A DNA stretch of 64,000 nt from Eleusine coracana subsp. coracana (taxonomy: Eukaryota; Streptophyta; Magnoliopsida; Poales; Poaceae). This document shows positions 35,410-48,063 of the stretch, in pieces. The stretch spans positions 11,810,501 through 11,874,500 of the forward strand of contig CM064417.1 of assembly GCA_032690845.1 (NCBI GenBank), read 5' to 3'. Within the stretch, counting starts at the first letter, position 1, and the number at the start of each line of letters is the position of its first letter. Made by a program: the position numbers and the translations under genes. The notes beneath the pieces were generated by a model. It was not told the origin of the DNA and did not search any database. It saw only the letters and a program-made list of their open reading frames with translations.

Positions 35410-37159
35410 GCTCGAGCCAACCGCTGCGATTTATATAGAGTCCATGGAATCAGTTTTTGTTTATTTTCATTTTGAGAGGAAGCCCATGGAATCAGTTTTT
35501 TTTAGGTGGGCCCATGAAATCAGTTGTGAGGAGCAAGCTGGGATGGGCCAGAATGATGGTGAGTGAGCTGAGGCCGTGAGTGATCTAAGGCCGATCGAGC
35601 TCAGAGAGGCCGTGACGCCATATGGAGATCCATCTTTGCAATCGTCTGAAACTCTCTCGATCTTTCCGTAGAATTTTGTTGATTACTAATGTTTTATTTT
35701 ACTAGTTATATGTCCGTGTCTTATAATGGGAGTATATAAATGTTAAATGTACAACAAAAATCAGAACACAATATTTTCATTGCTATTGCATATGCATGTA
35801 AAGATTCAAGCTAACGTAACATGATCATATTTCTGCCTTACACATGATTCTGTCACTGCTTGACAAATTCATGCATGAATTCCTCTATGGTTATTATTGA
35901 GTTTGTGCCATGTACAATGAAAACATCTTAGACAGAAAATAATAACATCTACAGTACAGAGTAAATCTTTCATATCTCAACGAACTATGAACCAACAGGG
36001 CACCAATCCTAAACAATACACTTCCATAAAGGAAAAATGAACCCCGCAGGTTGAGTTTTTTTTATAAAGGAAAAACGAATAAGACAAACTTTTCACAAAA
36101 ATGCCCCACCCACATCTGCAGATAGAAGTATTCAACGGTACTCTAGCAATGACTTTCTTTCCTTGGTTAGTCATAGAGTACTGTTATAGTTTATATTATG
36201 TAGTGTATGATATAAATTGAAAATATGTTGAGCAGTGCACTATTACTCATGAAGGTAGTGAGTGTATGAGTGATTGTCTAACACTGTAGGTCTCTTCTGG
36301 TCAAAATATCCAGGTTAATTCCATGCGTGATTGCCTGACAATGTAGGCATCTTCATATTTATATGTCCATATCTCAATGCCAGCACAAATAAGACCAAAA
36401 CTGCAGATAGAATATGTTGCACTAGTATTTATTAGATGATAAACCAATACATGTGTTACCGATATATGTTGCGCTAGTATTCAAATACTGTGTTGACAAC
36501 TATTTTCTTCGATCAAATCTTCCTTGCCTGAACCGAATACATGCTTATTAGCCATGAATAAAATAAACTCAACTCCTAAACTGCTGCTGCTGCTAGTTGG
36601 TGGAATCAGCAGATTGTGTAGAACTGCACCTGCACAACGATTAATTAGAATCACAGTAGGTATTGTTCGAAGTTTAAGATTCATATTCATAAAACAACTT
36701 TCATGCAGGAGCAGTTGTCACTTGTAGAGGATCATCTGTTGTCTTTTTCCTTTAATTTGTTGTTCAATACAGTCATCAGTACAACAATCAGAATTAATAA
36801 ACATTGCTTCGGCCAAGCAACTTATGAAGAATTAAACAATGACCCGCACTCATCTACATAATAAATAGCTCTGTTTATGATTTTAAATTGATGACCTGCT
36901 CTGAATTTGTAGTAATATCACACTGCATTATTAAAAATGATGTTTCAGAGAGAAAATGGTTTTATTTGAAGGGATTAGGCTGAATACCAAATGCAAGTTA
37001 ACTCAAAGCAAAAAAAAAAAAAAAGAAAAAGAAGAAGCGAAATGGCAAACAAAAATCTTACTTGGAAGGCAGATTAAAGACGTATCTCTATGCAAAATTA
37101 TTTTAAAGTGACTTATTTTAATACCAATGTCTACGGGCGTGTATCATCAGCTAATTAAG
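35410..37159. other. Intergenic DNA without a recognised feature
   Basis: This is AT-rich with only short frames. 'ccatggaatcagtttttt' recurs at about 35443 and 35486 and again in part near 35513. A long A-rich tract lies at 37011-37040. No gene or element is assigned. Confidence 0.45.
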
Positions 37160-38460
37160 TAACTTTGTCATGTGCTTTGTCTCGGACACACGGCAAAGAA
37201 CATGTATGTCGTGTGCCGCTGAGAAGACATACGGCAAACACGATCTTTGTCGTGTGTCAGAGCACGGGCACACGACAAACATCACCTTTGTCGTGTGCCA
37301 GAGGGCAAGCACATGACAAATACGAACTTGACGACTAGCACACGATAACTATTTTTTTTTCTTCTTCTGCCCACCATTTTTCTTTGGTAGTTCACATATT
37401 GTATATGGTACTTGATACTCATATTTCATGAATTTTGTGTTGTGTTTGCTATATTTATGTAATTTATTTTATTGTTTGTATTTTTTTTATGAAAAATTCA
37501 AATTTAAACTGTAAGTGGTTCAGATAATACAATTTAGTGGATGCAAACGTGATATGCATGCTCATGATTCTCATTTGGGTCCGTATCTACAAAATAACAA
37601 AAAAATTCGCACTTATTATACATGAAATAGGACCACCACCGTGTGATTCAATTGAAATTAAATTTTATAAAAAACAAACAGAGTCTGAAAATTACGAGAA
37701 TTGTCCTATCATTATTGTATCATACATAGAGGCTATGGTAAAAAGTAAAAAATATTTCATACTAGTTGTCATGTATGTTGCTCATAAATCGGAGAATCTC
37801 CGTAAAATAATCGGAATATTGAATAAGAACCCTTCACATTTTGAACCAAAATGGCGGCCGAGTTAAGTTTTGACTTCAACCAATTTTCTATAGACTATAG
37901 AACATATGAGTTGCATCATGTCCAATTTTGGTTATTTTTTTTAAATTTTGTAAGTATTTTTAATTTTTTAAAAAATAACATCTAAATGTTTGCCGTGTGT
38001 CAGGAGGTATGGCACACGAAAAACAACTATTTATCGTGTGCCAGGAGGCATGGCACACGACAAACTAGCCATGTCATCCATCCATGACTTCCAAATCCTC
38101 GCCTCCCATTGGTCCAATTTCTTTCATCCGGATCCCGCCCTCCTCACCAGTCTCTCTTTCTTCTCTCTCTCATCTCTCTCTCCCTTATATAGGATTAGAG
38201 CAGCGCAGAGGCGCGACGACACTGATGGGAGGCACGACGGTGGGCCCGACGGAGGAGCGGCGGCCCCAACCCTGGCGGGAGGCGCGGCGGCGGCCCCGGA
38301 CAGGGCAGGCGCCACGGAGGAGGCCGTGGCTCTGACCCCGATGGGAGGCACGGCGGTGGCCCCGGCCAGGGTGGGCCCCATGGAGGAACGGCGGTCCGGC
38401 CGTCGCAGGGGAGGACCCGGCTTCGTGGTGGGCGCGACGGCGACCCCGGCTAGGGCGGGC
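37160..38460. mobile_element. CACTA-type transposon remnant (TTTGTCGTGTGCC subfamily)
   Basis: Repeats of TTTGTCGTGTGCC and its complement GGCACACGACAAA cluster at 37170-37350 and again at 37990-38065. Such motifs are the subterminal repeats of a common grass CACTA group. A GC-rich, gene-like block (38190-38460) follows. No CACTA terminus is seen at the left, and the right side is cut by the LTR of the Tat-type retrotransposon at 38461. No transposase is visible. Confidence 0.6.
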
Positions 38461-39103
38461 TGTTGGGGGGATCACTTCGCATGCCACCCCTCAAGGGTTC
38501 ATCAAAGCTGTGAATAAAAGTCAAAGTCAACCATTGTTACCTCCTTTATTATTATTATTATTATTAACCATAACTTCGAGGTACAGGTGTTCATCGGAGG
38601 TCACGAAAAAACCAAGATCCTTCGGGCGGTACCTTCATGCCTTCGAAGGATGAAGCCATCATGCTTCGAAGGACCGAGCAGGACCCTTCAAGCAGTACCT
38701 CCGCGTCCTTGAAGGATGAAGCCATCATCCTTTAAAGGACAGGACGCCTGACAAGATCAAGAACCGGCATGGCGCGAAGAGGGAAACACGTGACACCAGC
38801 ACGTGTTGTGGTGTGCAGAACAAGGAAGGGTACCCGAAGCTCTCAAATGACCGATTTATCCTTTATGACCATTTTGTATAGAATATTTGAAGAATATAGT
38901 AGGTAATTAGGGACAAAATGGTCATTTGCATATGACCTAAGTATGGTCCTATAAATATAACGCCCCTACTTACTTGTAACGGGACGAATCTTTTTAGGAT
39001 ACGTGAGAAGAGCCCATTGTTCCTTTTCATACCCTTCACGATTCCTTTTCATGTTTACTCTTCCTGTTAGTGGCACTGAAGCTCGCGCTTTGTGACAATA
39101 ACA
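38461..39103 (+). repeat. 5' LTR of the Tat-type element
   Basis: It begins TGTTGGGGGGATC and ends ACAATAACA, so terminal TGTT/AACA inverted repeats are present. It is followed one base later by a primer-binding site. It contains repeated CTTCGAAGGA- and GATGAAGCCATC-type words (38640-38745). The length is 643 bp. Confidence 0.8.
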
Positions 39104-39104
39104 G

Positions 39105-39117
39105 TGGCGCCCACCGT
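39105..39117 (+). other. Primer-binding site of the Tat-type element
   Basis: TGGCGCCCACCGT follows the LTR end directly. This sequence is common as the primer-binding site of grass Tat-lineage gypsy elements. I have not fixed which tRNA it matches. Confidence 0.7.
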
Positions 39118-39163
39118 GTTGTGAGCTCGTACATAAGCTCACGATGACTCAACTCCACGGACC

Positions 39164-40646
39164 TGAAAGTGCCTAGATGGGGGGGGGGGGGGTGAATAGG
39201 CAATTATCCCTGAAATTCACTTAATATTAAAAGTTAAATACATAGTGTCGGACTTGTCCGACGATTGTGGGGAAAGTCCAATATCTTATCCGATGACACG
39301 AGATAGAAAAGTAGATCGGCCAGGTAAATATTAAAGATAGTGCAAGGCAAGCTAGGAGCAAGTGAATACAAGCAAAGGGAAGCTGTAAAAATAAGGAGAC
39401 CAACTAGCAAGCAACCTACACAAGTTAATTTAAGAAATATGAAGCAAATCCTAACTAGCAAGTTTATGAGCAAGAACAAGTAAATGAAAAACACGTAATT
39501 AAAGCACAAGTAAGGCACAAGATTTATTCATCGAAGTTTAGCTCCACAAAGAAGCCTACGTCTCCGTTAAGGAATCCACAAAGGACCAGGTCTCTTTCAA
39601 CCCTAACCTCTCCAAGTGACCAGAAAGATCAAACTTGGTTTTCCACTAGAAACTCCACAAAGGAGGGGTCATAAAAACTTTCCGAGGCGTCACCACACAA
39701 GTTGGGAGCTCTACGGGCACCTCTAACCATCTAGGGGATAAATCCCCAAGAGTAACAAACACAATAGTCATCGGCGGTGAGGATGAACCAAGTGCTCAAG
39801 AGGATGGAGGCTTGGAGTCGATGGAGCACTTCAATCTTCTCTCAATCCCTTCACAAATCAAGAGTGGAAGCAAGGGAGGAGAGTTGGGGAGAGCAAAGTG
39901 AGCTTGAGAGTGTTTTTGAGTGGAATGAGTGACCAAGCGGCCAAAGGGCGAAGAGGGGTTCTATTTATAGCCCAATGGGGAAAAGAGTCGTTGGAGACCC
40001 AATTTCTGAGATCTATATCAGACAAGTCTGATGGTCTTTGGACATGTCCGATGAATCAAGGTAGCGCAGAAACTGGAGTCTGACAAGCTTGCCCCATGCC
40101 TCGGATAAGATGACCATCGGACAAGTCCGATGGCCATCGGACATGTCCGACGGCACAGGAGGGGCAGAGGAACTGGAATCCGATGGACTTGTTCGATGGC
40201 TCGGACAAGTCTTGTCTATCGGACAAGTCCGATGGTCATCGGACAAGTCCGACGACCCAGAGTAGCAGAGGTACTGGAGTCCGATGGACTTGTCCGATGG
40301 GTCGGACGAGTCCGATGATTTTGCCCTGGAAATTTTTGTATGGCCTGGAAAGGGGAATTTTGCACTTAGTTCACCTTCGCTTCATACTTTTGTGTTCCTC
40401 TTGATAGTACGGCTTTTTCTATACTCAGGATTTAAAATAAAACTCTATGAACTTCATTCTTGAGCATATTTTGAATTTCATCGTGAAGCACTTTGCCATC
40501 TTCTTTTCTCCATTTTTGTTTCTATGGATTTAATCACCAAACTTTATACCATAATCTACACATATGCTCATTAAAATATTAGTCCGTTCTTAATTGTATT
40601 GATGCAAATCACCAAAATAAAATTAGGGGCCTAGATGCACCTTCAA
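39164..40646 (-). repeat. 3' LTR of Copia B
   Basis: This 1483-bp LTR begins TGAAAGTGCCTAGATGG and ends CCTAGATGCACCTTCA. It holds a G-tract (39179-39192) near its left end and a dense cluster of palindromes of the type CATCGGACAAGTCCGATG (about 40015-40320). On the minus strand the PPT AAAAAGGGGGAGAT precedes it (40647-40660). Confidence 0.9.
40015..40320. repeat. Palindrome cluster in the Copia B 3' LTR
   Basis: Repeated copies of a near-perfect 18-bp palindrome, CATCGGACAAGTCCGATG and variants (ACATGTCC, ACTTGTCC centres), are spaced irregularly. The cluster recurs in the other LTR (45365-45750, with extra copies). Single groups also occur inside the element at 42780-42840 and 43245-43305. 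Confidence 0.88.
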
Positions 40647-41099
40647 TCTCCCCCTTTTTGGTGTTTGATGATAATACAACTAACTTTCATAAAAATATGC
40701 AATAAAGGTTTAGTTTGTGATGAGGAGATCCCCCTAAATGTGTGCATGAGTAAGAGGATATAAGATAATAACAAGTGCACATATTTAAAGAGAAAATGTG
40801 AGAGCTCCCCCTAAAACTATGCATACATGTTAATTTGTAACAATTGATCACAAAAGATAGAAGAAATGCAAATGACATGATATTTCACACAAATGCACCA
40901 AGCTAAAGATAATCAACAAAATACCAATACAATAAGCAAATAGAGTTTTACAAACCAAATAGTGCCATAAATAGTTCAACTCCAAACTCGCTCTCAACTC
41001 ATAAACTAAGATAAAAAAACTAAGATAACTACACTTCTCCCCCTTTGGCATCAAGGCACCCAAAAAGGAGAAAAGTGTGGGTAGAAGGTGATGAGAGCT

Positions 41100-42677
41100 C
41101 TAGTCGTCAGAGAACTCATAGTCTTCATCATCATCATCGCCTTCTTCCTCTTCTTCCTCTTCAATGGCTGGTCCTTTCCCTTTGCGCTGGCAAAGAGCAT
41201 AAGCAGCTTGATCTTCACCACCCTCGCCCTCCTCATCCTCAAAGCGAATGTGTTGAGCACTCGAACCCGCGCCAGAGGAGAAGGGAGGAGGAGTTGGGTA
41301 GTACCCAAAATAGTTCATCTCCTCGACGGTGAAGGTGGGGTCATCATGAGTAGGAGGAGATGAGCCTTCAGCTGGGGACGGTGGAGGAGGAGTCTCAATA
41401 CCAAAATGGTTATAAAGACCCTTTTGATTCCTCTTAATGATGTCGAGCCTCTGATTAATGCTCCTGCACATGCTCATAAGAGATTTGAACATCTTCATAA
41501 TCCCGCTTCTCTTCCCGCGAGGAGGCGGAGGCACATGAGAGGATCCAGTGCCTCGAGAGGCAGCCCGAGGTGGCTGAGGTGGTGCAGCTGAAGATGGAGG
41601 CTGAGTTGCTCCAAAGAACTGTCCAGAGGTGGTGTCGGGAGTCCAGTTAGAAGAAATATGAGGTTTGAGGCTCAGATGCTTCATATCCTTGTTGAAGGTT
41701 AAACCCGATACCTTCTCAATCATGAACATGATGTGAGGAGCGTATCCACAGCCACGCTTGGGAGAGATGGAGATGTCCCACATCTCCTGATAGACATAGT
41801 CAAATGCATCAAACTTTCTATTCCCATGAACCCAGTGCAGGATATCCCTCTGAAAGGCAGGTATACGGTCAGAATTGCCTCCCCTTGGAGCTAAGGTACT
41901 CCTGCAGATCCGAAACAAAACTAAGAAGAATGGTTTCAGTCCACTAGAGTCGGGAGGAGAGCAGTTATCCGGGTCCACATACATATACCTCATATCCTCA
42001 GCATCCATATGATTCCCCTTGTGAACCTTGTGCTTTTCCTTACGTGTATGCTTAAGTCCAATCATACTAGCAAACTAGTTCTGGGAGCAGGTGTACTTGG
42101 TGCCATTCGTCATCCAGGACATGGTTTTGGCATCTTCATCAAAATAGACAGTGGAGTAAAACTGAGCTATGATTTCCATATTCCAGGAGTATTGGAAAGT
42201 CAGGAAGGTCTTCAGACCATGATGCTCACAGGCAGCCAACACTTGATCGAGTAATGGATGCTTCCTTGTCTTCATGTGATCCCAATCAAGCCACTTCATC
42301 TCAACCACCGCATTCTTCATGCGTAGATAGGTGGAGCGGTACCAATCCGCATGGAAGTGTGCAAGAAAGCGGAAATCAGAAGCTTCTTTCTCACCAGCAT
42401 AGAAGTTGGTTAACCTTGCCTCAGAGCAGGTCTCAATGGAGGCATGAAGGTAGTTCACAATGTCGCGATCAGAGTTCTCCATTTCTACTGGAGGATGCAT
42501 GACACTAACAAGCTCATTTGTCTCTTCCAGTTTCTCTCTCTCAGCTGGAGCTTTTAGGGTGGTGCGGTGGTAGCACCCAGCAGTGGCCTTCCTCCTCTTT
42601 GGGGGTTGGCTTTGACCTTGGTCTTCACCGGTCTTGGTTCTCTTCTCCCTCAAGGGGGATGCTTCCACGTCAGACAT
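41100..42677 (-). pseudogene. Extra ORF of Copia B between pol and the 3' LTR
   Basis: The frame starts MSDVEASPL at 42677 and runs about 525 codons to 41100, with a single in-frame TAG at 42075-42077. It has the same orientation as pol and lies where SIRE/Maximus-type Copia elements may carry a third, env-like ORF. The first half is a folded-looking region (FRFLAHFHADWYRST, MTWMT-like WMTNGTKYTC). The middle continues with DPDNC and KRGCGYAPHIMFMIEK. A Pro/Ser-rich stretch, a possible short coiled coil (INQRLDIIKRNQKG) and an acidic tail (GDDDDEDYEFSDD) follow. No signal peptide or membrane segment was found after the chosen start. It may belong to the 'putative plant transposon protein' group. 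Its function is unknown. Confidence 0.65.
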
Positions 42678-43559
42678 GCTGAGAAAATATAGCGAGCAAC
42701 AAGTTAGGAGGGAGTCAAAAAGAGGAATAGGGGTGAGGAGAATCAATGTAGAGCTCAGGTTTTTAAAGAAACTGCAGGTCGTCGGACATATCCGATAATC
42801 ATCGGGCAAGTCCGATGGTCGTCGGACTTGTCCGATGACACGCAGTTTTTCCAAACACCTAGATCCTTCACGAATCCTCCTACCGCAAGTACCCAAACTT
42901 CTTCTACTCCACTAACAACTAACTAGAGGCTACTTCCATGGATCAAATATGCAAGGGAACAAGATTTGACACTAGTATTGATCAATAACCCTAACCCTAA
43001 GAGAGAGAGAGAGAGAGAGAGAGGGGATTAGGGTTAAACCTTGCAAAAACGATGGGGGATCGGACTTCTCCGATGGAGGAGGACCTCTTGACCTCCAAAC
43101 TTGCTCCAATGGATGGTGGGAGAGGGAGATCACCTTGGTGCTCCCAATGGGCGTGTTCTTGAGGAGAGAGAACGTGAGGGAGATGAATGAGAAGGGATTG
43201 ACTGAAGGGGTAAGTCGGGATGGTTAAAAGGGTCAAAACCTGGACCGTCGGACTTGTCCGACGACGTCGGACATGTCCGATGGCTGTCGGACTTGCCCGA
43301 CGCCAGAATGACCAGAGAGATTAGAGTCCGGCCAGGAAAGAATAGAGGATTTTTATTTTCTTTAAAATAGTTTTGATGAAAAGTCTTGACATCTTATGGT
43401 CAACCAACAATCAACAAGACATAACAATGGCCATATTTCATCAAGATTCGATCTAGTGATCAAAAACCAACTTCAATAGCACAAATAATAGGTTTTTTTG
43501 ACATAATACAATAATTTTTTGCAATAATAGAACAATCACCATTCAGATGTGCACATTCT
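42678..43559. other. Spacer between the Copia B extra ORF and pol
   Basis: The spacer contains two groups of the CATCGGAC-type palindrome (42780-42840, 43245-43305), a GA dinucleotide run (about 43002-43024) and no supported gene. Confidence 0.6.
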
Positions 43560-44530
43560 CTACATCACTTTGCTAGAGTCAAGAATATTTAATTCACTCC
43601 TAAGGTAGCAAAATCTCTTCTCATCTAGGGGCTTGGTGAATATATCGGCTAGTTGATCTTCGGTTCTCACATGGCTAACTTCGATATCCCCCTTGATGGA
43701 ATGATCTCTCAAAAAGTGGTGGTGAATATCTATATGCTTTGTGCGCGAATGCTCAATGGGGTTATAAGCAAGCTTTATAGCACTCTCATTGTCACATAGG
43801 AGTGGAACACATTTCAACTTGTAACCGTAATCCCTTAGAGTTTGTCTCATCCAAAGTAGTTGTGCACAACAACTACTGGCTGCAACATACTCCGCTTCGG
43901 CCGTGGAAAGTGCAATGGAGTTTTGTTTCTTGGATGACCATGACACTAGGGACCTACCCAAGAATTGGCATGTCCCGGAGGTGCTCTTTCTATCTACCTT
44001 ATCCCCGGCATAATCCGTATCGGAATAGCCTAAAAGGTTGAACTTTGAGCCCTTGGGGTACCAAAGCCCTAGGTTGGGTGTGTGAACCAAATATCCCAAT
44101 ATTCTCTTAACGGCCACCATGTGACACTCCATAGGAGCGGCTTGAAAACGTGCACACATATACACACTAAGCATGATGTCGGGCCTAGATGCACAAAGAT
44201 AAAGCAAAGAGCCAATTATGGAACCTTTTGATCAACGGGTTCATCCCTTTTGTTGAGGTCGAGGTGACCATTTGTCGGCATGGGAGTTTTGATGGGCTTT
44301 GCCTTGTCCATGTAAAATTTCTTCAATAAGTCTTGTGTGTACTTTGCTCGACATATGAAAGTGCCCTCCTTGAGTTGCTTCACTTGGAAGCCTAGAAAGA
44401 ATGTCAATTCTTCCATCATGGATATCTCGAACCTTTTGGTCATTATCTTGCTAAATTCATCACAAAAGGTTTGGTTAGTAGAATCAAATATAATGTCATT
44501 GACATATATTTGGCATACAAAGATATCATC
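43560..44530 (-). pseudogene. Copia B pol remnant: end of reverse transcriptase and RNase H
   Basis: Only the C-terminal third of pol survives. It begins near the RT active site, which reads YVND in place of YVDD, followed by FFLGFQVKQLKEGTF. After a frameshift at about 44210 the RNase H part is well kept: KSTSGTCQFLGRSLVSWSSK, STAEAEYVAASSCCAQ, CDNESAIKLAYNP, HSRTKHIDIHHHF and ADIFTKPLDEKRF. Everything upstream has been deleted at the junction near 44530-44600. Confidence 0.9.
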
Positions 44531-44599
44531 ACCAAAACGCTTAGGATCGGCAAGAGATAGAGAAGTAGATCGGCAAGAGATATAATGTCATTGACATAT

Positions 44600-46076
44600 A
44601 TTTGACATATAGTGTCGGACTTGTCCGATGACTTGTCCGATGGCACGAGATAGAAAAGTAGATCGGCCGGGTAAATATTAAAACTAGTGCAAGGCAAGAT
44701 AGGAGCAAGTGAATACAAGCAAAGAGAAGCTGTAAAAATAAGGAGAGCAACTGGCAAGCAACCTACACAAGTTAATTTAAGAAATACGAAGCAAACCCTA
44801 ACTAGCAAGTTTATGAGCAAGAATAAGTAAATGAAAGACACGTAATTAAAGCACAAGTAAGGCACAAGATTTGTTCACCGAAGTTCAGCTCCACAAAGAA
44901 GCCTACGTCTCTGTTGAGGGATCCACAAAGGACCAGGTCTCTTTCAACCCTAACCTCTCCAAGTGACCAGAAAGATCAAACTTGGTTTTCCACTAGAAAC
45001 TCCACAAAGGAGGGGTCAATACAAACTTCCCGAGGCGTCACCACACAAGTTGGGAGCTCTACGGGCACCTCTAACCGTCTAGGGGATGAATCCTCAAGAG
45101 TAACAACCACAGTAGTCGTCGGCGGTTAGGATGAACCAAGTGCTTAAGAGGATGGAGGCTTGGAGTCGATGGAGCACTTCAATCTTCTCTCAATCCCTTC
45201 ACTAATCAAGAGTGGAAGCAAGGGAGGAGAGTTGGGGAGAGCAAAGTGAGCTTGAGAGTGTTTTTGAGTGGAATGAGTGACCAAGCGGACAAAGGGCAAA
45301 GAGGGGTTCTATTTATAGCTCAATGGGGAAAAGAGTCGTTGGAGACCCAATTTCTGAGATCTGTGTCGGATAAGTCCGATGGTCATCGGGTATGTCCGAT
45401 GAATCAAGGTAGCGCGGAAACTGGAGTCCGACAAGCTTGCCCGATGCCTCGGATAAGGTGACCATCGGACATGTCCGACGACACAGGAGGGGCAGAGGAA
45501 CTGGAATCTGATGGACTTGTTCGATGGCTCGGACAAGTCTTGTCCATCAGACAGGTCCGATGGTCATCGGACAAGTCCGATGAAAATAGGGTGGCAAGGG
45601 AACTGTACTCCGATGAAAGTGTCCGATGCGTCGGACTTTCCTCTGGTCATCAGACAAGTCCGATGACCGTCTGACATGTCTGACGACCCAGACTGGCAGA
45701 GGTACTGGAGTCCGATGGACTTGTCCGACGGGTCGGACAAGTCCGATGATTTTGCCTTGGAAATTTTTGTATGGCCTGGAAAGGGGAATTTTGCACTTAG
45801 TTCACCTCCGCTTCACACTTTTGTGTCCCTCTTGATAGTACGGCTTTTCCTATACTCAAGATTTAAAATAAAACTCTATGAACTTCATTGTTGAGCATAT
45901 TTTGAATTTCATCTTGAAGCACTTTGCCATCTTCTTTTCTCCCTTTTTGTTTCTATGCATTTAATCACCAAACTTTGTACCATAATCTACACATATGCTC
46001 ATTAAAAGATTAGTCCGTTCTTAATTGTATTGACGCCAATCACCAAAATAAAATTAGGGGCCTAGATGCACCTTCA
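44600..46076 (-). repeat. 5' LTR of Copia B, inner end missing
   Basis: It matches 39239-40646 nearly base for base and contains one extra block of palindromes (about 45585-45700). The first 75 bp of the LTR (plus-strand sense), the PBS and the leader are absent. It ends CACCTTCA followed by the GGACC duplication. Confidence 0.88.
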
Positions 46077-46081
46077 GGACC

Positions 46082-47860
46082 GCTGTCTTCAAGCGGCACT
46101 CCGCCCCCCCCCCCCCCGAAGCAGTGCTCCGGGAGACCCCCAACTGACTGACGATCAATCTACATCACAAGTAACAAAAGAGAACACCCCCGAAGTGCAA
46201 CCATCGCTTCAAGCAGAAGTGGTGGGCGGTCTAAAAGACCCAGTACAGCGTCCTGAACAACCGTCAAGCTCAAACCCTCCGGGAAGCAACACCCTAACCT
46301 CGATGACAGTAGCACAAGAGATGGAACTGTTAGCCCAAAGAGCCGAGAACCTCGAGCAACTCAAGCAACAACTGTTGCAAGAATAAGAGCTAAGAAGCAA
46401 AGCGCTGTCAGAAAGAGAGAAAGCCTTACAAGAGAAAGAGTACATAGCACAGCTTAGACTCAAGAATCTGCAATTGGCAAAAGAAGTCGAAGAACTCCAG
46501 AGAACCATCGACAGGGCAAGCCGCCAAGAATCAAATCCAACGCCCGAAGCTCACCCGTACCTAGAGCAAGAAGTACCACTCACGCCAAGCCATCAGCCGA
46601 TAGCCGCAGAAGTGCTACCAATTTAAAGAGCAGGCACAACGGGCATAGTTGACAAAGATTCACCTCTCTCTGAAGGGTTGCAAAGAGCTCCATACCCACT
46701 GCAGTTCAGAATGATACCGCTAGCCAAATTCAGGGGAAATTCCAACCCAAGGCAATTCCTCATGAGCTACGAAGCAGCAATCATATCAGCAAGAGGAGAC
46801 AAGGTAACCTTGGCAAAGGCATTCGTCTGCGCCCTTGAAGAGTCTGCCCTTAATTGGTATTTCAACCTGCCCCCCCCCCCTCGGGTCTCTATACAGTTGG
46901 AAAAACATCAGGGATAAGGTGGTTGCAAGCTTTCGAGGGTTCTGCACCATTATGGAACCATCGCATGAGCTATTGAATATCGCCCAGCAAGAAACGGAGC
47001 AATTACATGAGTACTACAGAAGATTCCTCACGCTTCGAGCCCAGGCCCCGAGTGTCACGGATGAGGTGGCAATAAGTTCTATACTCAAAGGCATGAGAGC
47101 ATGCCAGATGTCTTCATACTGCGCGTAGATGCCCCCGCGCACCATGGAAATGTTATGCACAAAGTTCAAAGAATATAGTAGATCGGATGTGGACTACAAG
47201 AGACGCAAGCAAAGTCAAAGTAAGAGCCGCAACCAGTCACATAGCGAAGGTGGCTATCAAGAAAGGCAGTACAGAAAAACTAAGCAATCCACAGAACCCT
47301 CGCCTTTGTTCATCGGTCACATCGAGGGAGAGAAAGAAGACACCATGGACAGAGATAACCAGAATAATGATTTCAGAGGAAGCAGCCAACGAGGGAGTGG
47401 CAGAGGCCGAGGCTCTCAAGTCCAGACTCGACTGGCCAGAAAGCCGTACTGTTTCTACTGCGGAGAGGACAAGGGGCATAAAACTTTCACTTGCCTCAAA
47501 GAAAAAGAAATCCAAGAAAGGATCGAAGCAGAAAACAAGGCTTCGTCCCTACCCAAAGCCATCAATTATACATCACCCAACCCATGGCTCCAGCAACCAT
47601 ATCCACAGCCTGCTCAGCCCAATTACCACTACCCAAATACCCACCATCATCAACTTTACGCATCATCCCCATATTTTTATGCAACTCACCCCACACAGCC
47701 GCCCAGCCAATATGCTCAACCCAGACAACAAATACAGCAACCATCGCCCAGCCAAGACCAGCAAAGGCAAAAGCAAGAGCCTCAACACCTACCACACCCT
47801 AAACCAGAGCTCACGCCAAACCAAGCCACAACCTTCCCAGTGCAGGCTACATCGGAATGA
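46082..47860 (+). pseudogene. Gag of the Tat-type element (broken)
   Basis: The start codon lies at 39144-39146, on the other side of Copia B. In order, this part shows a Gln/Glu-rich coiled coil (46300-46510), a retrotransposon-gag segment (FRGNSNPRQFLMSYEAAI, ESALNWYFNLPP) and, after a frameshift at the C-run 46870-46880, IRDKVVASFRGF and EQLHEYYRRFLTLRAQAP. A zinc knuckle follows (CFYCGEDKGHKTFTC, 47451-47495) with a Pro/Gln-rich tail. Stops lie at 46384, 46624 and about 47126. A C-run at 46104-46117 shifts the frame near the start. In the family gag forms the particle. Confidence 0.88.
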
Positions 47861-48063
47861 TATGCGAAGGGTCATCTTCAGACTTCAAAAACAAAAGAAG
47901 AAGAAGAGATCACTTTTGAATGGTAAACAACATTTTCACAGAGGGACCTGTTATCAAGTCAAAGTGGTCTCATATTCCCATTACAATCACCAAGTCAGAT
48001 CTCAACCTCAAAGCTTATCCGCATGTTGATGCATTTGTAATTGAAGCCCACATCCACACGTAG

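Larger units (their letters stand above)
39164..46076 (-). mobile_element. Copia-type element B, internally deleted
   Basis: The element is flanked by the perfect 5-bp duplication GGACC (39159-39163 and 46077-46081). It has a complete 3' LTR (39164-40646), a PPT, an extra ORF, the end of pol, and a 5' LTR that lacks its inner end (about 44600-46076). Gag, protease, integrase, most of RT and the PBS are missing. It inserted about 20 bp after the ATG (39144) of the Tat-type gag. The LTRs look very alike by eye, which suggests a recent insertion. Confidence 0.9.

Noticed and set aside
42985..43000. Two CCCTAA telomere-like units
   Set aside because: Only two units are present, within a Copia spacer; chance is sufficient.
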